64,000 nucleotides of DNA, taken from Rhodospirillales bacterium. GTDB lineage: Bacteria; Pseudomonadota; Alphaproteobacteria; Micavibrionales; Micavibrionaceae. The notes beneath the pieces are model-generated. The model was not told the origin of the DNA, searched no databases, and saw only the letters and a program-made list of their open reading frames with translations. This document shows positions 26,454 through 35,323 of this stretch, piece by piece (positions within the stretch are counted from its first letter, which is position 1; every line of letters starts with the position of its first letter). The position numbers and the translations under genes were made by a program. The stretch covers positions 1-64,000 of the forward strand of contig JACKIT010000002.1 in the NCBI GenBank assembly GCA_020638335.1, read 5' to 3'.

Positions 26454-27974
26454 ATGGACAAGATTGATTATGATTTGTGCATTATTGGTGGGGGGATTAA
26501 TGGCGTCGGTGTGGCACGCGATGCCGCTGGTCGCGGGCTTTCCGTTTTATTGCTTGAGGCCAAGGATTTGGCGCAGGGTACGTCGTCGGCGAGCACGAAG
26601 CTTATTCATGGCGGTTTACGTTATCTCGAATTTTTTGAATTTAAGCTTGTACGGGAATCTTTGCAAGAACGTGAGAAGCTTTTAGCTATCGCGCCTCATA
26701 TCATTTCACCAATGGAATTTGTATTGCCGCATAATGCGCAGCAAAGACCGTTTTGGATGATCCGTTTGGGGTTGTTTCTTTATGATCATTTGGCTCGCAG
26801 GCAGCGGCTTTCCGGATCGCGCGGGGTGAATTTGAAGGCCAGTGCTTTGGGTGTGCCGCTGGCGGATTATTATACACGTGGGTTTGTTTATTCGGATTGC
26901 TGGGTTGATGATGCGCGGTTGGTGGTGCTCAATGCGATGGATGCTGCGGAGAAGGGGGCGCGAATTTTGACGCGCTCGCCATGCACAAAAATTGAGCCGC
27001 AAAGCGATCATTGGGTTGTGCATTATAAGGGTCAGGGTGATCAGAAAGAACGGTGTATCCGTGCGTCTATGGTGGTGAATGCCGCCGGGCCGTGGGTGCG
27101 AAAAGTGCTTGAGGATTCAGGGTTGGATTCGGAAGTGAAGCCGGTTCCACGGGTTCGATTGGTGAAGGGATCACATATCATCATTCCGCGCGCTTATACT
27201 GGGGGGCAGTCTTACGTTTTGCAGCAGCCCGATGGCCGGATTGTGTTCGTGATTCCTTATGAGAGGGATTATACGCTGATCGGGACAACGGAGGAAGATT
27301 TTGAGGGTGATCTTTATGATCCGCGGATTTCTGAAGAGGAGTTGCAATATTTGTGCGCTGCGTATAGTGCGCATTTTGAGGCCGACATTACGCGGGATGA
27401 TGTGCTATGGACCTATAGCGGGGTGCGGCCACTTTTTGATGACGGGGAGAGTGAGAACCGCGCTGTGAGCCGCGATTTTTATCTGTATGAGCATTTGGAA
27501 TCGCACGCACCGATGATTTCTGTGTTTGGTGGGAAGCTTACGACATATCGCGTTTTGGCTGAACAAGTGATGGGGCGGCTTTTGAATCTGGATAATCGTT
27601 ATGCGCCGCCGTGGACGACTGATGCGCTGTTGCCTGGCGGGGATATTCCTCAAAGTGATTTTGATGCGTTTGTGCGCAGGCAGCGTGAGCGCTATTCCTG
27701 GTTGACGGCAGATTTGCTGCGGCGGTATGCGCGAAGCTATGGTACACGCATGGAGCGTTTTCTTGAAGGGGCGAAGGGGTTTGAGGATTTGGGCGTTGAT
27801 TTTGGTGGCGGGTTGTATGAGGCGGAGGTGGTGTATTTGATCCGTTATGAATGGGCGCGGGAAGCCCAGGATATTTTGTGGCGGCGATCGAAGCTGGGTG
27901 TGCATGTTGGCGATGAGACGGTGAGTGCGCTGGAAAAGGCGTTGCCGGGTTTGAAGAAAAAGGTGCTGGCGTGA
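26454..27974 (+). CDS. glpD: Glycerol-3-phosphate dehydrogenase, FAD-dependent
   Basis: This enzyme oxidises sn-glycerol 3-phosphate to dihydroxyacetone phosphate at the inner membrane and passes electrons to quinone. The N-terminal FAD-binding motif is 'IIGGGINGVGVARDAAGRGL' and the family motif 'GTSSASTKLIHGGLRYLE' lies at ~43-60. A C-terminal glycerol-3-phosphate dehydrogenase domain covers ~390-500. The length of 506 is standard. Its last 4 bp overlap glpK, so the two form an operon for glycerol use. No glpF or glpR is nearby. No clear ribosome site precedes the ATG. Confidence 0.95.
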   Translation: MDKIDYDLCIIGGGINGVGVARDAAGRGLSVLLLEAKDLAQGTSSASTKLIHGGLRYLEFFEFKLVRESLQEREKLLAIAPHIISPMEFVLPHNAQQRPFWMIRLGLFLYDHLARRQRLSGSRGVNLKASALGVPLADYYTRGFVYSDCWVDDARLVVLNAMDAAEKGARILTRSPCTKIEPQSDHWVVHYKGQGDQKERCIRASMVVNAAGPWVRKVLEDSGLDSEVKPVPRVRLVKGSHIIIPRAYTGGQSYVLQQPDGRIVFVIPYERDYTLIGTTEEDFEGDLYDPRISEEELQYLCAAYSAHFEADITRDDVLWTYSGVRPLFDDGESENRAVSRDFYLYEHLESHAPMISVFGGKLTTYRVLAEQVMGRLLNLDNRYAPPWTTDALLPGGDIPQSDFDAFVRRQRERYSWLTADLLRRYARSYGTRMERFLEGAKGFEDLGVDFGGGLYEAEVVYLIRYEWAREAQDILWRRSKLGVHVGDETVSALEKALPGLKKKVLA

Positions 27975-29455
27975 GTAAGGCCGAGACAATTTTGGCGATT
28001 GATCAGGGTACGACGAGTAGCCGGGCGATTTTATTTTCTGTCGGTGGTGCGGTTTTGGATGTGCAGCAAAAAGAGCTTAAGTTGTATTATCCTGAAAAAG
28101 GCTGGGTTGAGCAAAAGCCCGATGATATTTGGAATGATACGCGGGAATGCTGCGCAAAAATTTTAGAAAAATGTAAGAAACTTCCAGCGGCGATCGGGAT
28201 TACCAATCAGCGCGAGACAACCATTGTTTGGGATCGAGAGACGGGGGAGGCGGTTTATAATGCGATTGTCTGGCAAGATCGGCGCACGGCGGAAGTTTGC
28301 GCGGATTTGAAAGATCAGGGCCATGAGGCGATGATTACGGCCAAGACGGGGCTGCTTTTGGACCCGTATTTTTCGGCAACGAAGATTGCGTGGATTTTGG
28401 GCCATGTTCCCGGCGCACGGGCGCGGGCTGAGGCAGGCGAATTGGCGTTTGGGACGGTCGATTGTTATTTGCTGTGGAAGCTTACGGGTGGAAAGGTCCA
28501 TGCAACGGATGTGACGAACGCTGCGCGCACGATGCTGTATAATATTGTAGAGCAGCGCTGGGATGAGGAGCTATTGGCGCTATTTGATATTCCAGCGGGG
28601 TTGCTTCCCGAGGTGCGGGATAATATTGCGGATTTTGGCACGAGTGACGGAGAGACCATCGGCGCGGCGCTTCCTATTGGCGGGATGGCAGGAGATCAGC
28701 AAGCGGCGTTGATTGGGCAGGGCTGTCTTTCACCGGGGATGATCAAGTCAACTTATGGAACAGGGTGTTTTGCGTTGATGCATATTGGCGCGGATTTCCG
28801 CGCTTCCGCGCACAGGTTGTTGACGACCCCGGCCTATCGCGTGAATGGGGAGATTTCTTACGCGATTGAGGGGTCTATTTTTGTGGCCGGGGCGGCGCTG
28901 CAGTGGTTGCGCGACGGGTTGGAGCTGTTTGAAGATGCGCGAGAGACGGAAAGTCTGGCGCGCAGCGTTCCTGATAATAACGGGGTGTATTTTGTACCGG
29001 CCTTTACAGGGCTGGGTGCGCCGCACTGGAAGCCGGATGCGCGGGCGATGATTACGGGTATGAGCCGGGAGAGTACAAAAGCGCATGTGGTGCGCGCGGC
29101 GCTGGAAGCGCAAGCTTATCAGACGCTCGATCTGCTGGCGGCTATGGAGGATGATGGCGGTCATAAAGCCGATGTTATCCGTATTGATGGCGGGCTCGCG
29201 GCCAACGGCTTTGTCTGCCAGTTTTTGGCCGATATGCTTCAAAGGCCGGTTGAAGTGCCGGCGGTGGTGGAAACGACCGCCTGGGGCGCGGCGATGCTGG
29301 CCGGGGTGCAGGCCGGGGTATTTGAGGATTTAGAAGCGGCTGCGCGAGGGTGGAAAGCGGTCCGGCATTATGAGCCGCAGATGAGCGTGGGGGAACGTGA
29401 CGGGCTGTATTCGGGCTGGAAAGTGGCTCTGAGCATGCTTTTGCAAGAAAATTGA
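27971..29455 (+). CDS. glpK: Glycerol kinase
   Basis: This enzyme phosphorylates glycerol to sn-glycerol 3-phosphate with ATP, supplying the substrate of GlpD. It is a FGGY-family kinase of 494 residues with the N-terminal 'LAIDQGTTSSRAILF', substrate residues in 'GITNQRETTIVW', 'NAIVWQDRRTA', and the C-terminal FGGY signature region 'IRIDGGLAANGFVCQFLAD'. It starts at GTG within GTGA overlapping the end of glpD, so translation is coupled. Confidence 0.96.
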   Translation: MSKAETILAIDQGTTSSRAILFSVGGAVLDVQQKELKLYYPEKGWVEQKPDDIWNDTRECCAKILEKCKKLPAAIGITNQRETTIVWDRETGEAVYNAIVWQDRRTAEVCADLKDQGHEAMITAKTGLLLDPYFSATKIAWILGHVPGARARAEAGELAFGTVDCYLLWKLTGGKVHATDVTNAARTMLYNIVEQRWDEELLALFDIPAGLLPEVRDNIADFGTSDGETIGAALPIGGMAGDQQAALIGQGCLSPGMIKSTYGTGCFALMHIGADFRASAHRLLTTPAYRVNGEISYAIEGSIFVAGAALQWLRDGLELFEDARETESLARSVPDNNGVYFVPAFTGLGAPHWKPDARAMITGMSRESTKAHVVRAALEAQAYQTLDLLAAMEDDGGHKADVIRIDGGLAANGFVCQFLADMLQRPVEVPAVVETTAWGAAMLAGVQAGVFEDLEAAARGWKAVRHYEPQMSVGERDGLYSGWKVALSMLLQEN

Positions 29456-29597
29456 AAAAAGTTCTTTTGTTTTACGTAAATATACACTATAAAGGCGGCC
29501 AATGTTGATGATTCGCTCTATAGTTGATTGATCTTATAGCATTTTTGATTTAAAAGTTTTGAATACGTTGCGTAAATGAAATAGGAGACGTGAAGTT

Positions 29598-30254
29598 ATG
29601 GGTTTAGGTTTAGCAAAAACTACGGTTATAGCAGGCGGGCTTGCGGCGGTTATGAATGCGCAGGCGGCGCTTATTAATTTAGGTTTTGAAGTTTCAAATT
29701 TTGAAAATTCTTTCGGGCCGGTTCCGGCAGGCATTACTGGAGCTGGGGGGAGTATTCAGATTAATACTAACAGCTGTACGGATATTTCTTCGATTCCGTC
29801 TGTTGGTTTAGATACGGGGTGTGATGTTTCCGGGAGTTTCCAGGCTGGCGGTGAGACTATAGGTATTTCTTCCTCTCCTTTTATGCTTGTGAATGATGGC
29901 GGAACATCCGGATCAACCGATCAGCTCCGTTTGCTTTTCGATGCAGAGGCTAATTCCTGGGACATTACTGGTGTTAGCATTGGTTTAACCGGCGATTATA
30001 CAGCGTTTACTGGCAAGGATTTAGGCGCTATTTTGTTGGATGCGTCTAGTTTGAATAGTTTGAATGATCGATTTGCTCAGCTTCGATTTGATAATACAGG
30101 CGGTGTACTTGAGAGCAACAACCCGGAGCTTTCCTTTGCTGAAGTTAATACTAGTACCGTTCCAGAGCCTGCAGTGCCTGCTCTTCTCGGGGCAGGGCTC
30201 GTTGGTTTGGGTTTGTCTCGTCGTCGTTATAATAGGCCGGGCGCGGATATGTAA
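29598..30254 (+). CDS. PEP-CTERM sorting-domain protein
   Basis: 218 residues: an N-terminal signal-like helix, a Ser/Gly/Asn-rich beta body with two Cys pairs, and the C-terminal tripartite tag 'VPEPAVPALLGAGLVGLGLS' followed by RRR. This is the PEP-CTERM signal recognised by exosortase, normally linked to extracellular polysaccharide. No exosortase gene is in the window. The tag is followed by eight further residues rather than ending at the Arg cluster. AGGAGA upstream supports the start. Intrinsic terminator follows at 30274-30306. Its own role is unknown. Confidence 0.8.
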   Translation: MGLGLAKTTVIAGGLAAVMNAQAALINLGFEVSNFENSFGPVPAGITGAGGSIQINTNSCTDISSIPSVGLDTGCDVSGSFQAGGETIGISSSPFMLVNDGGTSGSTDQLRLLFDAEANSWDITGVSIGLTGDYTAFTGKDLGAILLDASSLNSLNDRFAQLRFDNTGGVLESNNPELSFAEVNTSTVPEPAVPALLGAGLVGLGLSRRRYNRPGADM

Positions 30255-30273
30255 TTTTTCGTCAATATCATTT

Positions 30274-30306
30274 AAAAAGACCGCCCTGAATGCGCGGTCT
30301 TTTTTT
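30274..30306 (+). terminator. Intrinsic terminator after the PEP-CTERM gene
   Basis: GACCGC / GCGGTC with a 9-nt loop, an A-run before and seven T after. Copy 3 of the structured repeat begins directly at the end of the T-run, just as copy 1 follows the terminator at 16957-16983. Confidence 0.85.
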
Positions 30307-30535
30307 ATGTGGTCCGCAGGACAGAACACTACGGCTTTTACCCTCTGGGGCACGAGAACCGTGGATGAATGAACAATTCTCAAGGCTGTCATGCCCGCCT
30401 CTGTGCGGGCATCCGGATCCCCGCACGCGCTGCGCTTGGCGGGGATGACGATTTGGGATCAGCTTCGCGAGGAGCTGTAATGACTATAGCAGCCGCGTAG
30501 CCCATAGAACCCCGGGTTTACCCGGAGGTATCTAT
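30307..30535 (+). repeat. ~230-bp structured interspersed repeat, copy 3
   Basis: Nearly identical to copy 1 over the first 60 bp and to copy 2 over the middle part. It carries a local change in the GCTGCGTAGCAGC hairpin (here GACTATAGCAGCC) that breaks the reading frame present in the other copies. Confidence 0.85.
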
Positions 30536-30549
30536 GTTAGACGTTGTGT

Positions 30550-33125
30550 TTATGCGGGAAGTCCGCTTACAGTTGCGCCGTTGTCCTCAATCAGAAGGGT
30601 GACGTTTCCATTCGTATACATGGTGAAGTCGGTGGATGCTCCTCCAAAGGTGGGGTTATCATCCAGATATTTATCTACTGTTTTTGTGAAGTTTGCAAAA
30701 TCTCCAGGAACAAAAGTTAGACAGTCGTTGCTGTCGGCGCGGATAAGAAGAATGTTGTTGTGATCGGTCATGTTGATGACATCATTGAGTCCGAGTGTTA
30801 TGCCGGCTCCGGTTGTGCTTCCGTTTAAGAGATCTATGCGCTCTATTCCCGGAAATAGTTATTGTCAACGAGCGTGAAATCCAGCTCTACCCCGGTTCCT
30901 TCCAGTGACAAGGTGTCGCCGCGGCCAAGTTCGCTTGCCGGCGGTGTTTGGCCGTGTAGCAGGAACGGCATGCGGTAGGAGCTGTGGCCGCCATCCATGA
31001 GAATGTTGGAGTTTCCTGAGGTTTCCAGTTCTGTTTTCGCGGGCCGGTTGAGAAGTTAATTTTAAAGATATCGTCGCCGTCCATGCCAATGGCGTGGTTT
31101 TGACACCGCCCATGTTGAATGTATCTTTCTCAAATCCGCCAATGGCCGTGTTTCCGGTTGCTCCGTCTGTGACTACGAATATGTTTTCACCATTCCCCAG
31201 ATGAATTGTGTTATTGTATCCATAATCATATATGAGTATGTTGTCATCGCCATCGCCTGCAAAAATGGTTTTGTTGGTTGTGGTGCTTGATCCCCTAGTG
31301 TTGTGGTGTCTGCATTGGCGCTTCCGGTTAAAACGTCTGTTCCTGTGCTGTCAACCGTCGATGGAAAAGTTCCGGTTTTTGTTCTAGGTGGAACGTATAG
31401 TTTTCAAAACTGCCGGCGTTTCCTGCCTGATCAATGGCGCGGACCTGGATATTGAAATTAAAGTCACCTGGAAGTGAGGCGGTATTAATCGTGAGGTGGC
31501 CATTTGCGTTATCAAAAGTCCAAGTTGTAATTCCTGATGTTGTGTTGAGTATGTCTTTGTGCCCGCACTTAATTCAAAGTGTAAATCTCCTCCATCCGGA
31601 TCAATAAATTCCTTATCAAAATGATAATCCCAGATCATATTGTCTGATGTTGCGAAAAATTCATTCGGCGCAGTGCTGATTTGAGTTTGTGCGAATGAGT
31701 TCAAATCGCTGACGTGCAAGGGTGGCGTTGTGTCGCTATTTGGTGGAATGATTGTGTTTGGATCTTGCAGGTTCTCTCCAGTCGGCGGTGGTGGCGGCAT
31801 GTTATCGTCGCCAGCATGTCTTCCATCGGGGTTCATGCCCTCAAGCAGATCCATGCCGTCCATGGTGTTTTTGCCGCCATCAAGCGTTTCCATGCCTGCG
31901 GTTGTGTTCATCGTTCCGGCCTGGTTCATACCCATTGGGTGCATGCCCATGGGGTCTGTGCCCATCATGCCGGTTTGCATAGGATTCATCATCGGTTTGG
32001 GCGCGAGGCCATCTTCGCCAGTTAATTTTACAGGCTCGCCATCCATTAAGGCCGGGTCTTTGGCACCATCCAGAGGTGCGCCATCGCCGTTGCCTGCGGC
32101 ATCGTCACCGCCTTCAACTGAGCCATCGACTTCGCCGTCGTTATTGTGGTCGAGTGTGCCTTCCGCGTCGAAATTTTCACGCGGTTGTTCTTGCGGTCCG
32201 TTGACAGGTTGCGTTCCTTGTTCGGCGGCGGCATCGTTGATGGATGAAAATAGCGTCGGAGATACGCCTACGACCCCGGAAAATCTTTGTGAAACTTCAT
32301 GTGCCGGCAATTGTCCCATATTCTGGATTTCACCGCCGGATGGGTCGAGCTTTGCTGTTTCGAACTGTGTGGCCAGTGTCATTTCGTGGCCGGAAAGATC
32401 GCGCACAACAATTGCGCCTTCAACAACTGTGATTTCGCCGGTGTCAACATTTCCTGCAATGATGGTTCCGCGGATGCCGATTGAGCCGCTGGGGGTGTCG
32501 ATATTCACATCATCGGATCATCGCGGCCAATGAGGCCGGAGGTGAAAACAAACATACCTTTGAGGACGGAAAAGTCCTGCGATCCGGATTCTGTTGAAGG
32601 ATCATAAACATATTCGTCGATGGCCAGACGTGCGTCTTCAGATACGGCAAAGCTGGTTTCATCAATGAAGGCTATATTCACTGCGCCGTCGGCTGCGGTT
32701 TCGATAACGTCGCCCTGGTATATGGGCATGCCTTGTGTGATGTGCTCAACAGAGCCGTCCAAGTGCGTGATTGTCGCCTCGCCGGAGATTTCATCAACGC
32801 TACCGACCGGGCTTTCATCGTTCATGCTATGGCTTTGAGCATATTGAGCGGGGCTGCGGGCAAAGGAATTTACAAGTTCGGGTGTCAGGGTTTCTCCACC
32901 TGGGGCAACGAGATCCGGTGTTTCGAGGGCTGAAAAATAGCCGTCGATAGTGATTGTGCCCTGGGGGCCATCAAGAACGAGATCTGCGCCGTCGCGCGTG
33001 ATTGCGGCATCTTTCACGTATGAAATATCGGGGAGTTCAACGCTTGGCCCGTTTATTTGCAGCGTTTCGCCGACATTACCGGATGTTGGTGAAAGTGAAA
33101 GATCGTCGAAATTTTTGTAAGCCAT
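30550..33125 (-). pseudogene. FecR-domain/RTX-type adhesin gene with about seven frameshifts
   Basis: One long gene can be followed from ATG 33125 to the stop at 30550 only by changing frame at about 32514, 31543, 31387, 31293, 31100, 31042 and 30853. Each change equals one missing base, mostly in or beside a short run, and protein similarity resumes at once. Parts in order: N-terminal leader; FecR-like domain (33000-32300); acidic linker; Met/Gly/Pro-rich stretch (~31980-31830); cadherin-like domain ('DPDGGDLHFEL' to 'RAIDQAGNAGSF'); RTX-like 'FAGDGDDNI' repeats; C-terminal domain. No signal peptide, so type I secretion is probable. It is a decayed gene, or the sequence has local errors. Confidence 0.8.
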
Positions 33126-33263
33126 TATCCCAGTCCCTTATTTCTTATCGCTAAGCGTAAGTGTACCCCAAAATTGTTCAAAAGTATTTCATAACCCTAT
33201 GGGCCGCATATTCGCAGCTCATCCTTTATTTTACTGTAAAAAGTCTTAAAAAGAGCTGATTTT

Positions 33264-33281
33264 TACGTAAAATTTTATGTA
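33264..33281. promoter_or_regulatory. Near-perfect palindrome upstream of the FecR-type adhesin gene
   Basis: TACGTAAAATTTTATGTA differs in one base from the perfect palindrome at 16699-16716. It lies 139 bp before the start codon of the minus-strand adhesin gene. Confidence 0.45.
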
Positions 33282-33362
33282 ATTATATCTAAAAGGTTAT
33301 ATGTTGTCGGTAACGGTTTGAAAGCCGCCCCGCTTTGTAACATATTGATTTATTGTGATATT

Positions 33363-34148
33363 TTATGCAGCTGTCCAGCCGCCATCGACGGAGATGTGTC
33401 CGCCCGTCATGTTTTCGGCGGCGTCGGAGCATAAAAATAGTGCCAGGCCCGATAATTGTTCAACGGAAACGAATTTTTTAGTCCATTGTGCTTTGAGTAA
33501 AACATCGTTGACGACTTCTTCTTCTGAAATGCCGCGGGCCTTGGCTGTGTCGGCGATTTGGCCTTCGACCAGCGGGGTTTTGACGTAACCGGGGCAGATG
33601 GCGTTGACGGTGATATTATTCTCGGCGCATTCAAGGGCGACGGTTTTTGTGAGGCCTAATATGCCATGTTTGGCGGTGACATAGGCGGATTTATAAGGGG
33701 AGGCGACGAGGCCGTGAGCAGAGGCGATGTTGATGATGCGGCCCCAACCTTGTTTGCGCATCAGCGGCAGGGCATGGTGGATGGTGTGGAAAGCGCTGCT
33801 CATGTTGATGGCGATGATGGCATCCCATTTTTCGGGTGGGAAGTCTTCGATGGGGGCGACATATTGGATGCCGGCGTTGTTGACGAGGATGTCGACGCTT
33901 CCCAGTTCAGTGCGGGCGGTAGAAATCAAATCTTTAATTTCATTGGGCCGGGTCATATCCGCGTCGTGATAAATTGCCTTTATGCCTTGTTTTTCCAGTG
34001 CGGTGCGGTGGGTTTCGATTTCATCGGGATCACCGAAGCCGTTCATTACGATATTGACGCCGGCAGCGGCCAGTCCTTGTGCTATCCCTAAGCCGATACC
34101 GCTGGTGGATCCGGTGATGATGGCGGTTTTTCCTTTGAGGTCACTCAT
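33363..34148 (-). CDS. bdhA: 3-hydroxybutyrate dehydrogenase (SDR family)
   Basis: Short-chain dehydrogenase of 261 residues that interconverts 3-hydroxybutyrate and acetoacetate with NAD, as in polyhydroxybutyrate breakdown. NAD motif 'TGSTSGIGLGIA' (~12-23), 'NNAGIQYV' (~91), catalytic Ser in 'INIASAHGLVAS', Tyr/Lys in 'SAYVTAKHG', and 'CPGYVKTPLVE' typical of BdhA. The 'AHGLVASPYKSAYVTAKHG' block and full length support BdhA over a generic SDR. The start codon overlaps (ATGA) the stop of an upstream open frame that continues from the cNMP-binding gene. Confidence 0.88.
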   Translation of the reverse strand: MSDLKGKTAIITGSTSGIGLGIAQGLAAAGVNIVMNGFGDPDEIETHRTALEKQGIKAIYHDADMTRPNEIKDLISTARTELGSVDILVNNAGIQYVAPIEDFPPEKWDAIIAINMSSAFHTIHHALPLMRKQGWGRIINIASAHGLVASPYKSAYVTAKHGILGLTKTVALECAENNITVNAICPGYVKTPLVEGQIADTAKARGISEEEVVNDVLLKAQWTKKFVSVEQLSGLALFLCSDAAENMTGGHISVDGGWTAA

Positions 34149-34282
34149 TTGCTTGTCTCCGCTTCGATGAAAATTCGCTTGATGTAAGGATGGGCCGTTT
34201 TGATTTCTTTGTCCAGAGTGTGGATAATCTCTTCTCTGCAGTCAATGGCGATGGAGGCCAGACCGTCCCGGAAGAGCTGCGC
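34145..34282 (-). pseudogene. 45-codon in-frame tail after the cNMP-binding gene's TAG
   Basis: After the TAG of the cyclic-nucleotide-binding gene the same frame stays open for 45 codons ('AQLFRDGLASIAIDCREEII' to 'HPYIKRIFIEAETSK') and ends in a TGA overlapping the bdhA ATG. The residue pattern is clearly protein-like. The end weakly recalls the cytosolic C-terminus of cation diffusion facilitators ('HPxIxRxFIEA'). No start codon is present in it. It is either the end of a longer ancestral protein cut by the TAG, or the last piece of a lost gene. Confidence 0.5.
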
Positions 34283-34681
34283 CTATATCAGGGCGACGTC
34301 AATAAATTCCCGGGTTTCGCTTTTGAGCAGTGCTTCATTGGTGGCGTTGAGGCGTGCGATGAGCATCCGGATGAGAGCGCGGATGATGGGGTCCGTGCTT
34401 TTAAGCATCTCGTTGAGTGAGTCCTTGGTGATGACATAGAGTTCGGTTTCCTCAACGGCTTCAACATTTGCGCCGTAGGCTTCGCCGCTAAAAATAGCGC
34501 TTTCGCCGAAGATTTCGTCTTCACCCAGCGTGGCGAGTTCGACGATTTTGGTGCCGTCTTCCATAAAAACCCGGACCTTTCCCGACAGGATCATATAGGC
34601 TTTATCGGAGTGTTCACCTTGCGAGATGATCCGCTGTCCAGGCTTAAATTTAAGGATTTGTAATTCGTCTGCAATACTCAT
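34283..34681 (-). CDS. Cyclic nucleotide-binding domain protein
   Basis: I place the start at ATG 34681 ('MSIADELQILKFKPGQRIIS'), where the domain begins. The longer frame to 34822 runs into tRNA-Phe flank. The 132 residues form one cNMP-binding beta-roll: 'GQRIISQGEHSDKAYMILSG', 'GEDEIFGESAIF' as the phosphate-binding cassette, and C-terminal helices. The usual Arg of the cassette is not obvious. There is no DNA-binding domain, so it is not a CRP-type regulator. The gene ends in TAG, after which the frame continues open for 45 codons to bdhA. Confidence 0.8.
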   Translation of the reverse strand: MSIADELQILKFKPGQRIISQGEHSDKAYMILSGKVRVFMEDGTKIVELATLGEDEIFGESAIFSGEAYGANVEAVEETELYVITKDSLNEMLKSTDPIIRALIRMLIARLNATNEALLKSETREFIDVALI

Positions 34682-34826
34682 ATTTTTCCCCTCAATCTTA
34701 ATTCTAATATTTTTTAGAGAATGAATAAAGCATAAGGATATTTTAAAGGTGATTTTTATGATGAAGGGGTATGGACAAGAGCGGTCCTTTTTCCTATAAC
34801 GCTCTATCGTTTGATCTCTCAAACAT

Positions 34827-34901
34827 GCCCGGGTAGCTCAGTGGTAGAGCAGGGGACTGAAAATCCCCGTGTCGGTAGTTCAATTCTACCCCCGGGCACC
34901 A
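34827..34901 (+). tRNA. tRNA-Phe (GAA), CCA encoded
   Basis: Acceptor GCCCGGG/CCCGGGC, D-arm GCTC/GAGC, anticodon stem GGGGA/TCCCC around loop CTGAAAA (anticodon GAA), T-arm GGTAG/CTACC with TTCAATT loop, discriminator A, then CCA. Confidence 0.95.
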
Positions 34902-35013
34902 TTTTATTTTCCTGCCCGTAAAATTGCCTAATAGCTGCGAAGAGGGTTTTTTGAATGCAAAAAAGTCATTTCTTTTCAGCACTATAGGGGGGGGCGCGGA
35001 CAGGAAAACAAGA

Positions 35014-35088
35014 TGGTGCTGCTGGAGAGAATTGAACTCTCGGCCTCGTCATTACCAATGACGCGCTCTACCACTGAGCTACAGCAGC
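35014..35088 (-). tRNA. tRNA-Thr (GGT), CCA encoded
   Basis: Read on the minus strand: acceptor GCTGCTG/CAGCAGC, D-arm GCTC/GAGC, anticodon stem CGTCA/TGACG around TTGGTAA (anticodon GGT), T-arm GAGAG/CTCTC with TTCAATT loop, discriminator A and CCA. It faces tRNA-Phe. The switch in strand composition seen at 35.1 kb begins just beyond it. Confidence 0.95.
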
Positions 35089-35176
35089 GTGATTTAACAA
35101 GCTTATCCCCAAATCGGAGGCGAAGTTAACGCAAAATCTCTAGCCTGTCACGTCTCTTTTTGCGTAAGCTGCCACT

Positions 35177-35323
35177 ATGTCGACAAATCAAAAACAGGAT
35201 AAGCTGGACAAGCGCGCCGCAGCCTTGCGTAACAATCTCAAAAAACGCAAAAGCCCGCCCAAATCTGCTAAAACCATTGAGCGTAACCCCACTGTAAAGG
35301 ACCCAAAAGATGGACGCCCTTAA
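35177..35323 (+). CDS. Small basic protein upstream of dcd
   Basis: A 48-residue frame starting ATG 35177, rich in Lys/Arg ('[20 protein letters not shown]'). Small proteins with the pattern 'RAALRxNLxxRK' are known to me near murA and related genes in alphaproteobacteria, function unknown. It overlaps the start of dcd by 14 bp, and the AAAGGA ribosome site of dcd lies within it, so the two are probably translationally coupled. Its own ribosome site is weak. It may bind nucleic acid because of its charge, which is only inference. Confidence 0.55.
   Translation: MSTNQKQDKLDKRAAALRNNLKKRKSPPKSAKTIERNPTVKDPKDGRP

Noticed and set aside
26272..26685. 137-codon plus-strand frame before and into glpD
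   Set aside because: It runs through a palindromic repeat and overlaps the well supported glpD in another frame.
31730..32533. 267-codon plus-strand frame opposite the FecR-type adhesin gene
   Set aside because: It is an antisense shadow. The minus-strand reading gives recognisable FecR and cadherin-like domains.
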